DNA of 64,000 nt, taken from positions 620,001 to 684,000 of the forward strand of contig NZ_LAQP01000001.1 in assembly GCF_000971965.1 (NCBI RefSeq), written 5' to 3'. Source of the DNA: Paenibacillus wulumuqiensis. GTDB taxonomy: Bacteria; Bacillota; Bacilli; Paenibacillales; Paenibacillaceae. Positions 50,353 to 59,101 of this stretch are shown piece by piece (positions within the stretch are counted from its first letter, which is position 1; every line of letters starts with the position of its first letter). The notes under the pieces are model-generated. The model searched no databases, was not told the DNA's origin, and was given only the letters and a program-made list of their open reading frames with translations. Both the position numbers and the translations under genes were made by a program.

Positions 50353-52077
50353 ATGGGAAAAGATACGATGGAAGTCATTGCTGTAGAAGCTAGCCAGGCC
50401 AACATGATGGATTACGAAGAAGCCCGCAGACAGTTCGATTGGGCGGATGTAGAGAAAAGATTCAGCTGGTATGAAAGTGGTAAAGTCAATCTGGCTCATG
50501 AAGCCATCGACCGTCATGCCGCCTCTGGACTAAAAGACAAAATTGCGCTTCATTACAGCGATCCGCAGCGCGATGAATCGTACACATTTGAGCAGCTGCG
50601 CCAATATTCCAACAAAGCGGCCAATATGCTGCGTGAACTGGGGATTGGCAAAGGCGACCGTGTATTCATTTTCATGCCGCGGACGCCGGAACTGTACTTT
50701 ACCCTGCTCGGCATTCTCAAGATCGGCGCGATTGCCGGGCCGTTGTTCGAAGCTTTTATGGAAACGGCAGTGCGTGACCGTCTGCTGGACAGCGGCGCGG
50801 TAGCGATCGTTACGACACCGAAACTGGTCGGTCGTGTTCCCGCTGCCGAGCTGCCTGATCTGAAGCATATTATTATCTATGGAGAGGAATCCGAACTGCA
50901 GGAAGGCCAGATTCATTTCTCCAGTGCAATGGATGCGGCTTCGGATGAGACGGAAATCGAATGGGTCGATCCGGAGGATGGACTGATCCTGCATTACACT
51001 TCCGGTTCGACCGGCAAACCCAAAGGGGTCTATCATGTGCATCAGGCGATGCTGCAGCATGAATACACCGGCCGGGTCGTGCTGGATCTGCAGCCGGATG
51101 ACATTTACTGGTGTACTGCCGATCCCGGCTGGGTGACCGGTACTTCCTACGGTATCTTCGCCCCATGGCTGAATGGTGCAACCAATGTAATCCGCGGCGG
51201 CCGCTTCAGTCCGCAGGATTGGTATGAGACGATTCAGCGTTATAAAGTCACAGTATGGTACAGTGCGCCTACCGCTTTTCGGATGCTAATGGGTGCAGGC
51301 GATGAAGCGGTCGAACAATATGACCTCTCCTCCCTGCGTCATGTGCTCAGTGTCGGCGAGCCGCTGAATCCCGAGGTTATCCGCTGGGGTTACCGGGTGT
51401 ACAAGCAGCGGATTCACGATACATGGTGGATGACAGAGACAGGCGCCCAGCTGATCTGCAACTATCCGAGAATGGATATCCGTCCAGGCTCTATGGGACG
51501 TCCTCTGCCGGGCATTGAAGCCGCTATCGTCGATGACCAGGGCAATGAGCTGCCTCCGCTGCGTATGGGCAACCTGGCGATCAAGACACCATGGCCATCC
51601 ATGATGCGCAAAATCTGGAACAATCCGGCCAAATACGAAGAATATGTGCGTATTCCGGGCTGGTATATTTCCGGTGATTCCGCTTATATGGATGAAGACG
51701 GATATTTTTGGTTCCAGGGACGGATCGATGATGTGATCAATACTTCCGGTGAACGGGTAGGTCCTTTTGAAGTGGAAAGCAAGCTGGTCGAGCACCCGGC
51801 TGTCGCGGAAGCCGGTGTAATCGGCAAGCCTGACCCGGTACGCGGCGAAGTGATCAAAGCCTTTATCTCCCTGCGTGAAGGGTATACCGCTTCCGACGAG
51901 CTCAAGCAGGAGATTACGCGATTCGTCAAAGAAGGCTTGTCTGCCCATGCGGCTCCGCGCGAGATTGAGTTCAAGGATAAGCTGCCCAAGACTCGCAGCG
52001 GTAAGATTATGCGCCGGGTACTCAAAGCCTGGGAGCTGGAACTGCCGACAGGTGATCTGTCCACGATGGAAGACTGA
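50353..52077 (+). CDS. acsA: acetyl-CoA synthetase AcsA
   Basis: AcsA converts acetate, ATP and CoA to acetyl-CoA. The 574-residue cytoplasmic enzyme shows the AMP-binding motif LHYTSGSTGKPKGV, the WWMTETGAQLICNYP motif, the SGDSAYMDEDGYFWFQGRIDDVINTSGERVGPFEVE segment and the terminal LPKTRSGKIMRRVLKAWE. Its SGK lysine is the site that AcuA acetylates and AcuC clears in Bacillus. TTGGAGGG precedes ATG 50353; the frame is open 12 codons upstream without a site. The divergent acuA-acuC pair supplies its reversible inactivation. Confidence 0.95.
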   Translation: MGKDTMEVIAVEASQANMMDYEEARRQFDWADVEKRFSWYESGKVNLAHEAIDRHAASGLKDKIALHYSDPQRDESYTFEQLRQYSNKAANMLRELGIGKGDRVFIFMPRTPELYFTLLGILKIGAIAGPLFEAFMETAVRDRLLDSGAVAIVTTPKLVGRVPAAELPDLKHIIIYGEESELQEGQIHFSSAMDAASDETEIEWVDPEDGLILHYTSGSTGKPKGVYHVHQAMLQHEYTGRVVLDLQPDDIYWCTADPGWVTGTSYGIFAPWLNGATNVIRGGRFSPQDWYETIQRYKVTVWYSAPTAFRMLMGAGDEAVEQYDLSSLRHVLSVGEPLNPEVIRWGYRVYKQRIHDTWWMTETGAQLICNYPRMDIRPGSMGRPLPGIEAAIVDDQGNELPPLRMGNLAIKTPWPSMMRKIWNNPAKYEEYVRIPGWYISGDSAYMDEDGYFWFQGRIDDVINTSGERVGPFEVESKLVEHPAVAEAGVIGKPDPVRGEVIKAFISLREGYTASDELKQEITRFVKEGLSAHAAPREIEFKDKLPKTRSGKIMRRVLKAWELELPTGDLSTMED

Positions 52078-52145
52078 GTTTCTTCCCACGCTATATTTTT
52101 GTAATAGGCAGGCTGATTTCTCTGCTATGCTTTTGAAGTGAACCG

Positions 52146-52183
52146 CAAATAAGCCGCCACGTATCAACGTGACGGCTTATTTG
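52146..52183. terminator. bidirectional terminator between acsA and the LOV kinase gene
   Basis: CAAATAAGCCGCCACGT and ACGTGACGGCTTATTTG pair around ATCA with one mismatch; both strands have short T-rich ends. It lies between two convergent genes. Confidence 0.7.
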
Positions 52184-52246
52184 GCGTATTCCCTATTCTG
52201 CTTATCAATACATGCATATATCGAATACTATCGGTGCTGCCTGGGA

Positions 52247-53896
52247 TCAGGCTTTGTTCTGCTTTTTCTGCTCTTCGAGCTGGCGGCACAGTTCAACCAG
52301 TCGCTCCATCTGAATCGGTTTGGAGAGAGCACCGTTCATGCCTGCTGCAAGGACTTGCTCCTGGTCATCCTTGAATGCATTGGCTGTGATCGCGATGATC
52401 GGAATATCCCGATTTTGAATTTTTCTGGAATGACGAATCGTGTATGTGGACTCCAATCCGTCCATGACCGGCATCTGAATATCCATCAGCACCATATCAT
52501 AGGAATTATCCGCTTCCAGCATATGAATGGCTTCCAGACCGTTATCCACGGTATCCACATGATAGCCAAGCTTATTCAACATCCGGGAAGTAATAATACA
52601 GCTGATCCGGTCATCATCCGCCAGCAGAATACGCAGACGGCCGGCTTCCCCATTTGCCGGATACTTTGTCTGTACCGCTGTATAGGCAGCTACCGACTCC
52701 TGCTGTTCTTCTCTATCTTCAACATTTCCGGAGATTTCCGGTAGTTTCGGATGTTCTCCAGAACTCTCCGGAATTCTGACCGGAATCACGAATTCAAAAG
52801 TACTGCCTTTTCCCTGTTCGCTCTTCACGGTAATCTCGCCATTCATCAGCTCCACAATCTGCTGACTGATGACAAGGCCTAGCCCTGTCCCCCCAAATTC
52901 ACGGCTCTGGGAGTCATCCACCTGGCTGAAGCTCTTGAACAGCTTGTCCCGGTCTTTGTCTGCAATACCGATACCGGTGTCTTTGACTTTGAAATGCAGC
53001 TTGATGCTGATCTCATCGATCTCGATTCCATGGACGGATACATCGACCGAACCCTCATGTGTAAACTTGACTGCGTTACTGATCAGATTATTGAGTACCT
53101 GCTTTAGCCGATGCGGATCACCGTATACTTTTTGAGGAACATTATAGCCAATATGCAGATTCAGATTAATCTGCTTTTCCATAGTTAATGGACGGTGGGC
53201 TTTGAGTGTCATATCCATCAGCTCATGCAGATTATATTCGATATTTTCCAGGTTCATTTTACCTGCTTCCGCTTTGGAAAAATCAAGAATATCATTGATC
53301 AGCATCAGTAATGTTTCTGCACTGTTTTGCACAATTTTCATATTATCACGCAAGTCCTGCTCCACCTCGTTCAGCAGGATCAGCTCGGTCATACCGATAA
53401 TTCCGTTCAGTGGAGTACGAATCTCATGACTCATATTCGCCAGGAAGCGACTTTTGGCCAGATTGGCAATCTCGGCCTGCTCTTTGGCCCGAAGCACCTG
53501 CTGCTCGGCTTGCTTGCGCTTGGTAATATCGAACTGAATACCAACGAAATAATGACATTCCCCATTCTGGTCAAAAATCGGGTCCAGGTTCACTTCATTC
53601 CAGAACGGTATGCCCAGTTTGGTATAATTCAGAATCTCGATGGTCACCGATTCTTTTTTGGCGAGTGCATCGCGGAATTGCTGCACAGCCTGCGGATCGG
53701 TATCAGGCCCCTGTAAAAATCGGCAGTTGTATCCTACCGCCTCTTCACGGCTATAACCCGTCAAATCCGTAAAATGACCATTGACAAATACAAGCGGAAA
53801 ATCGGGTCTTCTTGCATCTGCAATGGTCACTGAAGATTTCAAATTTTGTACTACATATTCCCAGTCTATGGCTGGTGCTTTAGGATCTATATTCAT
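52247..53896 (-). CDS. LOV-domain hybrid histidine kinase (putative blue-light receptor)
   Basis: Residues 10-128 form a LOV (light-oxygen-voltage) PAS domain. The flavin-adduct Cys58 lies in GYNCRFLQGPDTD, with further flavin contacts Asn90 and Asn100 (in FWNEV) and Gln121 in FVGIQFDIT. A linker and DHp helix follow (FLANMSHEIRTPLNGIIGMTELI, His157), then an HATPase domain (NLISNAVKFTHEG; DTGIGIADKDRDKLFKSFSQVD; GGTGLGLVISQQIVELMNG) and a C-terminal receiver (about 415-545) with the Asp in YDMVLMDIQMPVMDG. No membrane helix or HPt domain is present, so signalling should need another HPt/regulator. The gene is monocistronic; no partner is adjacent. AGGGAGG precedes the ATG. Confidence 0.93.
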   Translation of the reverse strand: MNIDPKAPAIDWEYVVQNLKSSVTIADARRPDFPLVFVNGHFTDLTGYSREEAVGYNCRFLQGPDTDPQAVQQFRDALAKKESVTIEILNYTKLGIPFWNEVNLDPIFDQNGECHYFVGIQFDITKRKQAEQQVLRAKEQAEIANLAKSRFLANMSHEIRTPLNGIIGMTELILLNEVEQDLRDNMKIVQNSAETLLMLINDILDFSKAEAGKMNLENIEYNLHELMDMTLKAHRPLTMEKQINLNLHIGYNVPQKVYGDPHRLKQVLNNLISNAVKFTHEGSVDVSVHGIEIDEISIKLHFKVKDTGIGIADKDRDKLFKSFSQVDDSQSREFGGTGLGLVISQQIVELMNGEITVKSEQGKGSTFEFVIPVRIPESSGEHPKLPEISGNVEDREEQQESVAAYTAVQTKYPANGEAGRLRILLADDDRISCIITSRMLNKLGYHVDTVDNGLEAIHMLEADNSYDMVLMDIQMPVMDGLESTYTIRHSRKIQNRDIPIIAITANAFKDDQEQVLAAGMNGALSKPIQMERLVELCRQLEEQKKQNKA

Positions 53897-54136
53897 GCTG
53901 CCTCCCTGAAATGGGTATCATAAGTTAATTGCGGATGAGTGCTGCCCAGCATATGTGGCTGTTCAGTGACTCAGTAAGCTATGATATTGTAATTAAATCT
54001 AGCATACCATACAAACATATGTTTTTTAATGTTTATTCGCAATGTTTGACGCGAGGCAGTCGATACCATTTCCTCTATTCCCCCACTCTCTCCACTATAA
54101 AAGATATCAAGCCTTCAATCAAATTCCCTATACAGC

Positions 54137-54179
54137 AAAAAAGCTTGCCTGGCCGGAGTGTAAACGGCATCAGACAAGC
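54137..54179 (-). terminator. intrinsic terminator of the NlpC/P60 gene
   Basis: On the minus strand GCTTGTCTG pairs with CAGGCAAGC (one G-T) and runs into TTTTTT. It lies 25 bases after the hydrolase stop. The interval to the LOV kinase gene (53897-54136) shows nothing else that I can name. Confidence 0.8.
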
Positions 54180-54203
54180 CTGGACAAATTGGGATGATAT
54201 CAA

Positions 54204-55352
54204 TTAGCGAAGAATACGGCGGGCGGTTACATAGTGATCCACCCAGTAATTCAGATCCAGATTGGAAATGGCAATCCCATCCAGACTCGGACTGTTATGA
54301 ATCAGCTTGTTGTCTCCGGCATAAATCCCCACGTGCGTAATCACGCTCGGATCACCGCCGGAAAAGAACAACAGATCGCCCTTTTGCCATTGTCCGCGTT
54401 CCACTTCAATCCCTACGTCTTTCTGATAACGGGTGCCCCAGGCCAGATCAATGCCTTCCAGTCCGTAAATATAACGGGTAAAAGAAGAGCAATCAAACAG
54501 CGTAGGAGCTTCATTCTTGCCAAATCCGTAATGGGTAACTCCCTGCAGCGCAAGTGCGCTCGCAATAATACGGTCTGCGGACGCTTCATCCAGCGGTGAA
54601 CCTGTAGCCAGTGAAGGCATCGTCACCGCAGGCTGTGGCGGATTGTATGGCAGATCCTCCACTTCATCAATCGTCTGCGCAGGCACTTCATTCAATACCG
54701 CAGTCTCGGAAGGCGGCAGCGTATACGATACATAATCTGCGGATACATAGCCTGTTACACCGTTCTTATCCTTGATCTTGATCCAGGCTGCTGATGGCTG
54801 CTCCAATGCCGTAAAGCTCTCTCCGACCGCAAGCACACGCAGCACCGGACTGCCTGTCGTTGGCTGTGCACGGAAATTAACACCTTTTCCCACTACCCCG
54901 GTACCCGGTTTATTGGATACGGCGGAAGGAGATACGGCTGCAGGTGCAGAAGTCGTCTCGGTAGAGATCGTCGCATTGGCAGTGGAAGCGCTATCCGAAC
55001 TTTTCGTATAGGCTGATGAAGCTGTCACAATTGTCGTGGTACTGCTATTGGTAGAATCTTTGCTATTGGTGGTAGAAGTAGGTTTATAATCCACATAACT
55101 GGCAGATACATAGCCTGTCTTTACACCTACTTTGACACGCAACCAGTGGCTGTTGACTTCACGCAGTATCTTGATGCTGGTTCCCGGCTGCAGTGTACTG
55201 TATACATCACTGTCAGTGGTAGGACCCGAACGGAAGTTGACGGGAAGGTTGATTTTGCCGACCGGAACAGGTGTCGCTGCTGCGCTCGTCACTTGTGGTG
55301 TGGAAGTCAATAATACGGCTGCAGTCAGTAGGGTAATGATATTTCGTTTCAT
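54204..55352 (-). CDS. SH3-domain NlpC/P60 family peptidoglycan endopeptidase
   Basis: A signal peptide (ITLLTAAVLLTSTPQVTSA) is followed by two bacterial SH3 domains (about 35-90 and 155-210, each with NFRSGPTTDS or NFRAQPTTGS and a GYVSADYV ending), separated by a Ser/Thr linker. The C-terminal NlpC/P60 domain has the catalytic triad Cys288 (TLFDCSSFTRYI), His340 (VITHVGIY) and His352 (LIHNSPS). It cleaves stem peptides, typically between D-Glu and diaminopimelate. GAGGAGGACAT precedes the ATG. It lies on the same strand and downstream of the amidase gene with a terminator between. Confidence 0.93.
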   Translation of the reverse strand: MKRNIITLLTAAVLLTSTPQVTSAAATPVPVGKINLPVNFRSGPTTDSDVYSTLQPGTSIKILREVNSHWLRVKVGVKTGYVSASYVDYKPTSTTNSKDSTNSSTTTIVTASSAYTKSSDSASTANATISTETTSAPAAVSPSAVSNKPGTGVVGKGVNFRAQPTTGSPVLRVLAVGESFTALEQPSAAWIKIKDKNGVTGYVSADYVSYTLPPSETAVLNEVPAQTIDEVEDLPYNPPQPAVTMPSLATGSPLDEASADRIIASALALQGVTHYGFGKNEAPTLFDCSSFTRYIYGLEGIDLAWGTRYQKDVGIEVERGQWQKGDLLFFSGGDPSVITHVGIYAGDNKLIHNSPSLDGIAISNLDLNYWVDHYVTARRILR

Positions 55353-55424
55353 GGATGTCCTCCTCGGGAAATTCTCTCTATGTTGTATGCTCGTGGAGTT
55401 ATGTATAGGGAAAAGTAAATGAAC

Positions 55425-55504
55425 AAAAAAATGTGGTAAGCCTATGAGTGAGAGAACAAAATGACAGCTTCGTCATATTTTCATCATAGTTGCTTACCAC
55501 ATTT
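55425..55504 (-). terminator. intrinsic terminator of the amidase gene
   Basis: On the minus strand AATGTGGTAAG...CTATGA pairs with TCATAGGCTTACCACATT and runs into seven T. The loop contains a smaller AT-rich hairpin (ATGACGAAGCTGTCAT). It separates the amidase and NlpC/P60 genes. Confidence 0.8.
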
Positions 55505-55566
55505 ATACCATACTGAACCAGTTTCTGTCGACCATAAAAATTATATTCAAGTAACTTTTGTACTAA

Positions 55567-57084
55567 TTATTCGACACCCAGATATTCTTTCATCCCATCT
55601 ACAACCGCCTGAGCGAGCTTTTGTTGGAAGTCATCCGTGTACATTAATGGTTCATCTACCATGCTGCTCAGATAACCGGCTTCGATCAGAACGGCCGGCA
55701 TTTTGGTCTCCCGGGTCACATGCAGGCTCTTGGTATGAATGCCGCGATCCGGCAGACCGAGTGCACTAACGACATGATCGTGAATGACTTTGGCAAACTG
55801 CTTGCTGTCACTGCGGGTATAATAAATTTCTGTGCCGCTTGGCGATACTGCCGAAGACGTGCTGTTGCCATGGATGGAGACAAACAGGTCGGCATTCAGA
55901 TCATTGGCTGTTTTGACCCGGCCCTGCAGCGTTGGGTACGTATCGTCGCTGCGTGTCAATACAAAGTCGATATTCGGCTCCTGCTGCAGCAGTGCCTGGA
56001 TTTTCAATACAACCGCAAGTGTAAAGTCTTTTTCCCTGCGCTGCTGGATGCTTGGTGCACCCGGGTCCTTGCCTCCGTGTCCTGCATCAATAACGACGAG
56101 CATTTTGCCATTCTTGCCCGGTCCGGAAGATGGTGTAGCCGGTACCGACTGGGATGGTTCGTTATCAGCTGAAGCGCTGCCGGTGGTAGTGCCTGCTGGA
56201 GTCGTCTCGGTTCCCGCAGCCGGAGGCGCAGGATTCAGTGCACCATCCAGTTCGACCATGACGACGCCTTTCTGGTTATTGATGACCTTGTACTGCTGGG
56301 CATTGTTCAGATCGAGTACGATCCGTACCGTGGATGGAGAGCTGCTGAACAGGGAGTATCGTATCCCCGCTACATCCGGATAACCGGTAACATCCACTTT
56401 GTTGACTGCCCCTACGCTTGGCTTTTGTCCGTGAAGGAATGTACTGGAAAAGCTCGTTTTTGGCAAATCCAGAACGATCCGGTCGGGATTGTTCAGTGCA
56501 CTGTATTTGGGTGAGACATTGCCATCCACTGTAATGGTCAGGCGATTATCACTAAAGCTGATCGCATTGACCTGAGCCAGATCTTCCTGCTGCGGGGCAG
56601 CCGTGTCCTTGCCGGTTGAAGCTGCCGTCGTTGGTGCAGGTGCTGCTGAAGCCGTTGTCAGATAGACGGTTTTAACCGCATTGTCCCATTTCACCGTCGT
56701 TCCCGTGTTCTCGCTAATAAACCGCAGCGGTACGAGCGTGGTGCCATTATGCACGGACGGTGCTGCTTCCAGATCGACCGGATTATTGTTCACCGATGCC
56801 GAATAGCTGTCCGCCGTCAGCTGCAGTGTATTGCTGCCCTGCTTGATCGTCGCTGTCTGCGTCGCGTTGGACCAGCTGACTTTGTAGCCGAGCTGTTCTA
56901 CGACTACACGCAGCGGCACCATGATACTGCCCTTGACTGTTGTCACCTGACCATCAGCCGGCAGACTGATCTCCTTGCCGTTAAGGTTAATATGCGTCTG
57001 CTGTGCAGCATGTCCGATCGACGGCAATGCCAGCATAAACAGCAGCATCAGCATACTGATGATCCATACATTTGCTTTTTTCAT
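55567..57084 (-). CDS. N-acetylmuramoyl-L-alanine amidase with stalk and AMIN domains
   Basis: The 505-residue exported protein has a signal peptide (VWIISMLMLLFMLALPSIGHA), a stalk domain (about 25-135: GSIMVPLRVVVEQLGYKVSWSN, GTTLVPLRFISENTGTTVKWDN), a linker, an AMIN-like domain (about 165-275: ITVDGNVSPKYSALNNPDRIVLDLP), a Pro/Thr/Ser linker and a C-terminal amidase_3 domain (about 320-505). The zinc amidase motifs are MLVVIDAGHGGKDPG, SIHGNSTSS and VLIEAGYLSS. It cleaves MurNAc-L-Ala bonds in wall turnover or cell separation. Start M at 57084 is preferred for the signal peptide; the ribosome site AGGGGA is short-spaced, so 57099 is possible. Confidence 0.9.
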   Translation of the reverse strand: MKKANVWIISMLMLLFMLALPSIGHAAQQTHINLNGKEISLPADGQVTTVKGSIMVPLRVVVEQLGYKVSWSNATQTATIKQGSNTLQLTADSYSASVNNNPVDLEAAPSVHNGTTLVPLRFISENTGTTVKWDNAVKTVYLTTASAAPAPTTAASTGKDTAAPQQEDLAQVNAISFSDNRLTITVDGNVSPKYSALNNPDRIVLDLPKTSFSSTFLHGQKPSVGAVNKVDVTGYPDVAGIRYSLFSSSPSTVRIVLDLNNAQQYKVINNQKGVVMVELDGALNPAPPAAGTETTPAGTTTGSASADNEPSQSVPATPSSGPGKNGKMLVVIDAGHGGKDPGAPSIQQRREKDFTLAVVLKIQALLQQEPNIDFVLTRSDDTYPTLQGRVKTANDLNADLFVSIHGNSTSSAVSPSGTEIYYTRSDSKQFAKVIHDHVVSALGLPDRGIHTKSLHVTRETKMPAVLIEAGYLSSMVDEPLMYTDDFQQKLAQAVVDGMKEYLGVE

Positions 57085-57660
57085 AGAGTCCCCTGCCATT
57101 CCCCGGGTGAAATGAATGATCCCCTCACTTCATCCCAGTAAGTATTAATGTGTGTCTGTGTAACCTTTGGATATATGTGAATACCAGCCGGAGCCGGTGA
57201 TATACCTCGGTATCGGTATACTATTTTATTTATCGGAAAATGACGTTGCATCTTTTGCAGCTCTTGGGCTGATTCAGAAAGAACATTAAGCAGCTCTCCC
57301 GACCAGCTTTAATCGTATTCATTACTATTTCGCCAGGACTATCATCCACTCCTTCCTGTCATGCATTAAATATGTTGTGTATATTCCCGGTTGTCTGCCC
57401 GTTTGCACAGCTCGGACATTTTAATGCATTATGTATATCTTTTATTATGATAATCAGAATAAACAGGCTTGTAAACTTTGGACCCGGCCAGCCCCGCCGC
57501 TATGCGGATTAGCCTGTTACAGAACTGTCATCCTGATAGGAACGGGTTATTGAACGAATCTGATTGATAAAAGTGCTTAAATGTTGGTTTTTTGCAGGTA
57601 TTCCGCTTACAAGGTTCAGGCTACAATTAATCGTGTTCCTTCGCGAAGAACCACCAAAAA
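57085..57660. other. gene-free interval
   Basis: Upstream of both the amidase (minus) and the GH53 gene (plus), this 576-base stretch has no supported frame. It contains AT-rich segments around 57420-57470 that could carry promoters, and no repeats that I could define. I could not choose a promoter for either gene. Confidence 0.5.
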
Positions 57661-57674
57661 TGTAAACGCATACA
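57661..57674. promoter_or_regulatory. cre (CcpA) site upstream of the GH53 gene
   Basis: TGTAAACGCATACA matches TGWNANCGNTNWCA at all but one position. It lies 27 bases before the GH53 start, inside the transcribed leader or at its start. Confidence 0.55.
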
Positions 57675-57700
57675 GTAACTAAAGGGAGAGGATTTATGTT

Positions 57701-58744
57701 ATGATTTCAGCCCACAAATGGATCAAACGAGCGTCCGCGCTCGTACTCAGCTTTGTGCTCATCGGCGGCCTCAGCACCAGTTATAGCCAAATTACACCTG
57801 CAGCCGAAGCGGCTTCTGCTTTTGCCAAAGGTGCTGATGTCGGCTGGTTATCGGAGATGGAGCATTACAACTGGGCCTTTTACAATGATGCCGGGGTCAA
57901 ACAGGACGCCCTGCAAATTCTGAAAGATCATGGCATCAACTCCATCCGCCTTCGTGTATGGGTGAATCCTGCAATCAACTTCTCCAACAAAGCCGATGTG
58001 ATCAAGCAGGCAGTGCGTGCCAAAAATATGGGCTTCCGTATCATGATCGATTTTCATTACAGTGACAAATGGGCCGATCCGGGTCAGCAGTCCAAACCGG
58101 CTGCCTGGAACAGCCAGGATATCAATGGCCTGAAAAAGTCGGTCTACGACCATACGTATGATGTGCTGACCGCCCTCAAGGCGCAGGGAGTGACGCCCGA
58201 ATGGGTACAGGTCGGCAATGAGACCAATGACGGCATGCTCTGGGAAGAAGGCCGTGCCTCCAAAAATATGAAAAACTTTGCCGATCTGATCAACTCCGGC
58301 TATGATGCCGTCAAAAAAGTAAATGCCGGCACCAAAGTCATCATCCATCTGTCCAACGGCTACGATAACTCGCTGTTCCGTTGGATGTTTGACGGGCTCA
58401 AAGCAAACGGCGCCAAATACGACGTGATCGGCATGTCCCTCTATCCGGACAAAAGCAACTGGCAGTCACGCAATCAGCAGACACTGGCCAATATGAACGA
58501 TATGGTCGCACGCTATGGCAAGGAAGTGATGGTATGCGAAGTCGGCATGGATGCCTCTGACCCGGCCACTTCCAAAGCATTCCTGACCGACATTCTGGCC
58601 AAAACACGCTCCGTCTCCGGCGGCAAAGGACTCGGCGTATTCTACTGGGAACCGCAGTCTTATGGAACATGGTATGCCTACACCAAAGGTGCTTTTGATT
58701 CCAAAGGTAAAGTAACGATTGCCCTTGATGCGTTTTTGAACTGA
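57701..58744 (+). CDS. ganB: secreted arabinogalactan endo-beta-1,4-galactanase (GH53)
   Basis: This 347-residue enzyme has a signal peptide (ALVLSFVLIGGLSTSYS, cleaved near AEA) and the GH53 barrel: FAKGADVGWLSEMEHYNWAF, GINSIRLRVWVNPA, DFHYSDKWADPGQQSKPAAW, the acid/base Glu174 in WVQVGNETNDGMLW and the nucleophile Glu280 in VMVCEVGM. It ends with GVFYWEP. It cleaves beta-1,4-galactan side chains of pectin outside the cell. GGGAGAGGA lies before the ATG, with cre at 57661. The GH42 beta-galactosidase and an ABC transporter follow on the other strand. Confidence 0.93.
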   Translation: MISAHKWIKRASALVLSFVLIGGLSTSYSQITPAAEAASAFAKGADVGWLSEMEHYNWAFYNDAGVKQDALQILKDHGINSIRLRVWVNPAINFSNKADVIKQAVRAKNMGFRIMIDFHYSDKWADPGQQSKPAAWNSQDINGLKKSVYDHTYDVLTALKAQGVTPEWVQVGNETNDGMLWEEGRASKNMKNFADLINSGYDAVKKVNAGTKVIIHLSNGYDNSLFRWMFDGLKANGAKYDVIGMSLYPDKSNWQSRNQQTLANMNDMVARYGKEVMVCEVGMDASDPATSKAFLTDILAKTRSVSGGKGLGVFYWEPQSYGTWYAYTKGAFDSKGKVTIALDAFLN

Positions 58745-58841
58745 TCGGCAGATTGGAGATCATCCGAATGGCCTGCCTGATTGGTGGATCGCTTGCCGGG
58801 TGATTGGATTGTTTTAACATGATTGCAAAAAGTTTAACGAC

Positions 58842-58891
58842 AAAGCAGCGTACAGCCGGGTGAATCAGGCGGTACGCTGCTTTCTTTTTTT
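58842..58891 (+). terminator. intrinsic terminator of the GH53 gene
   Basis: GCAGCGTAC pairs perfectly with GTACGCTGC, with an inner GCC/GGC pair, followed by TTTCTTTTTTT. Confidence 0.9.
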
Positions 58892-58984
58892 AGGATCATT
58901 TTGTTTTTATGATCATCTTGATTGTTTTGTTAAAGATCTCTTCACTTACTCCACCAGACCGGCGTACAGCTTTCTTTCAACCGT

Positions 58985-59030
58985 AACAGGGCAGCTTCGG
59001 AATCGATCATGATTCCGAAGCTGCCCTGTT
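58985..59030. repeat. perfect 20-base inverted repeat near the GH42 stop
   Basis: AACAGGGCAGCTTCGGAATC (58985-59004) and its exact complement at 59011-59030 flank a 6-base loop. No T-run follows on either strand, so it is not a textbook terminator. It lies 72 bases past the stop of the minus-strand GH42 gene and may stabilise its 3' end. Confidence 0.75.
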
Positions 59031-59101
59031 ATATTGCCGTATTCCATTTACAATAGACTGCTATCCTCTGAGATCGTTATTCCCCCGGATCAACTGCAGA
59101 G

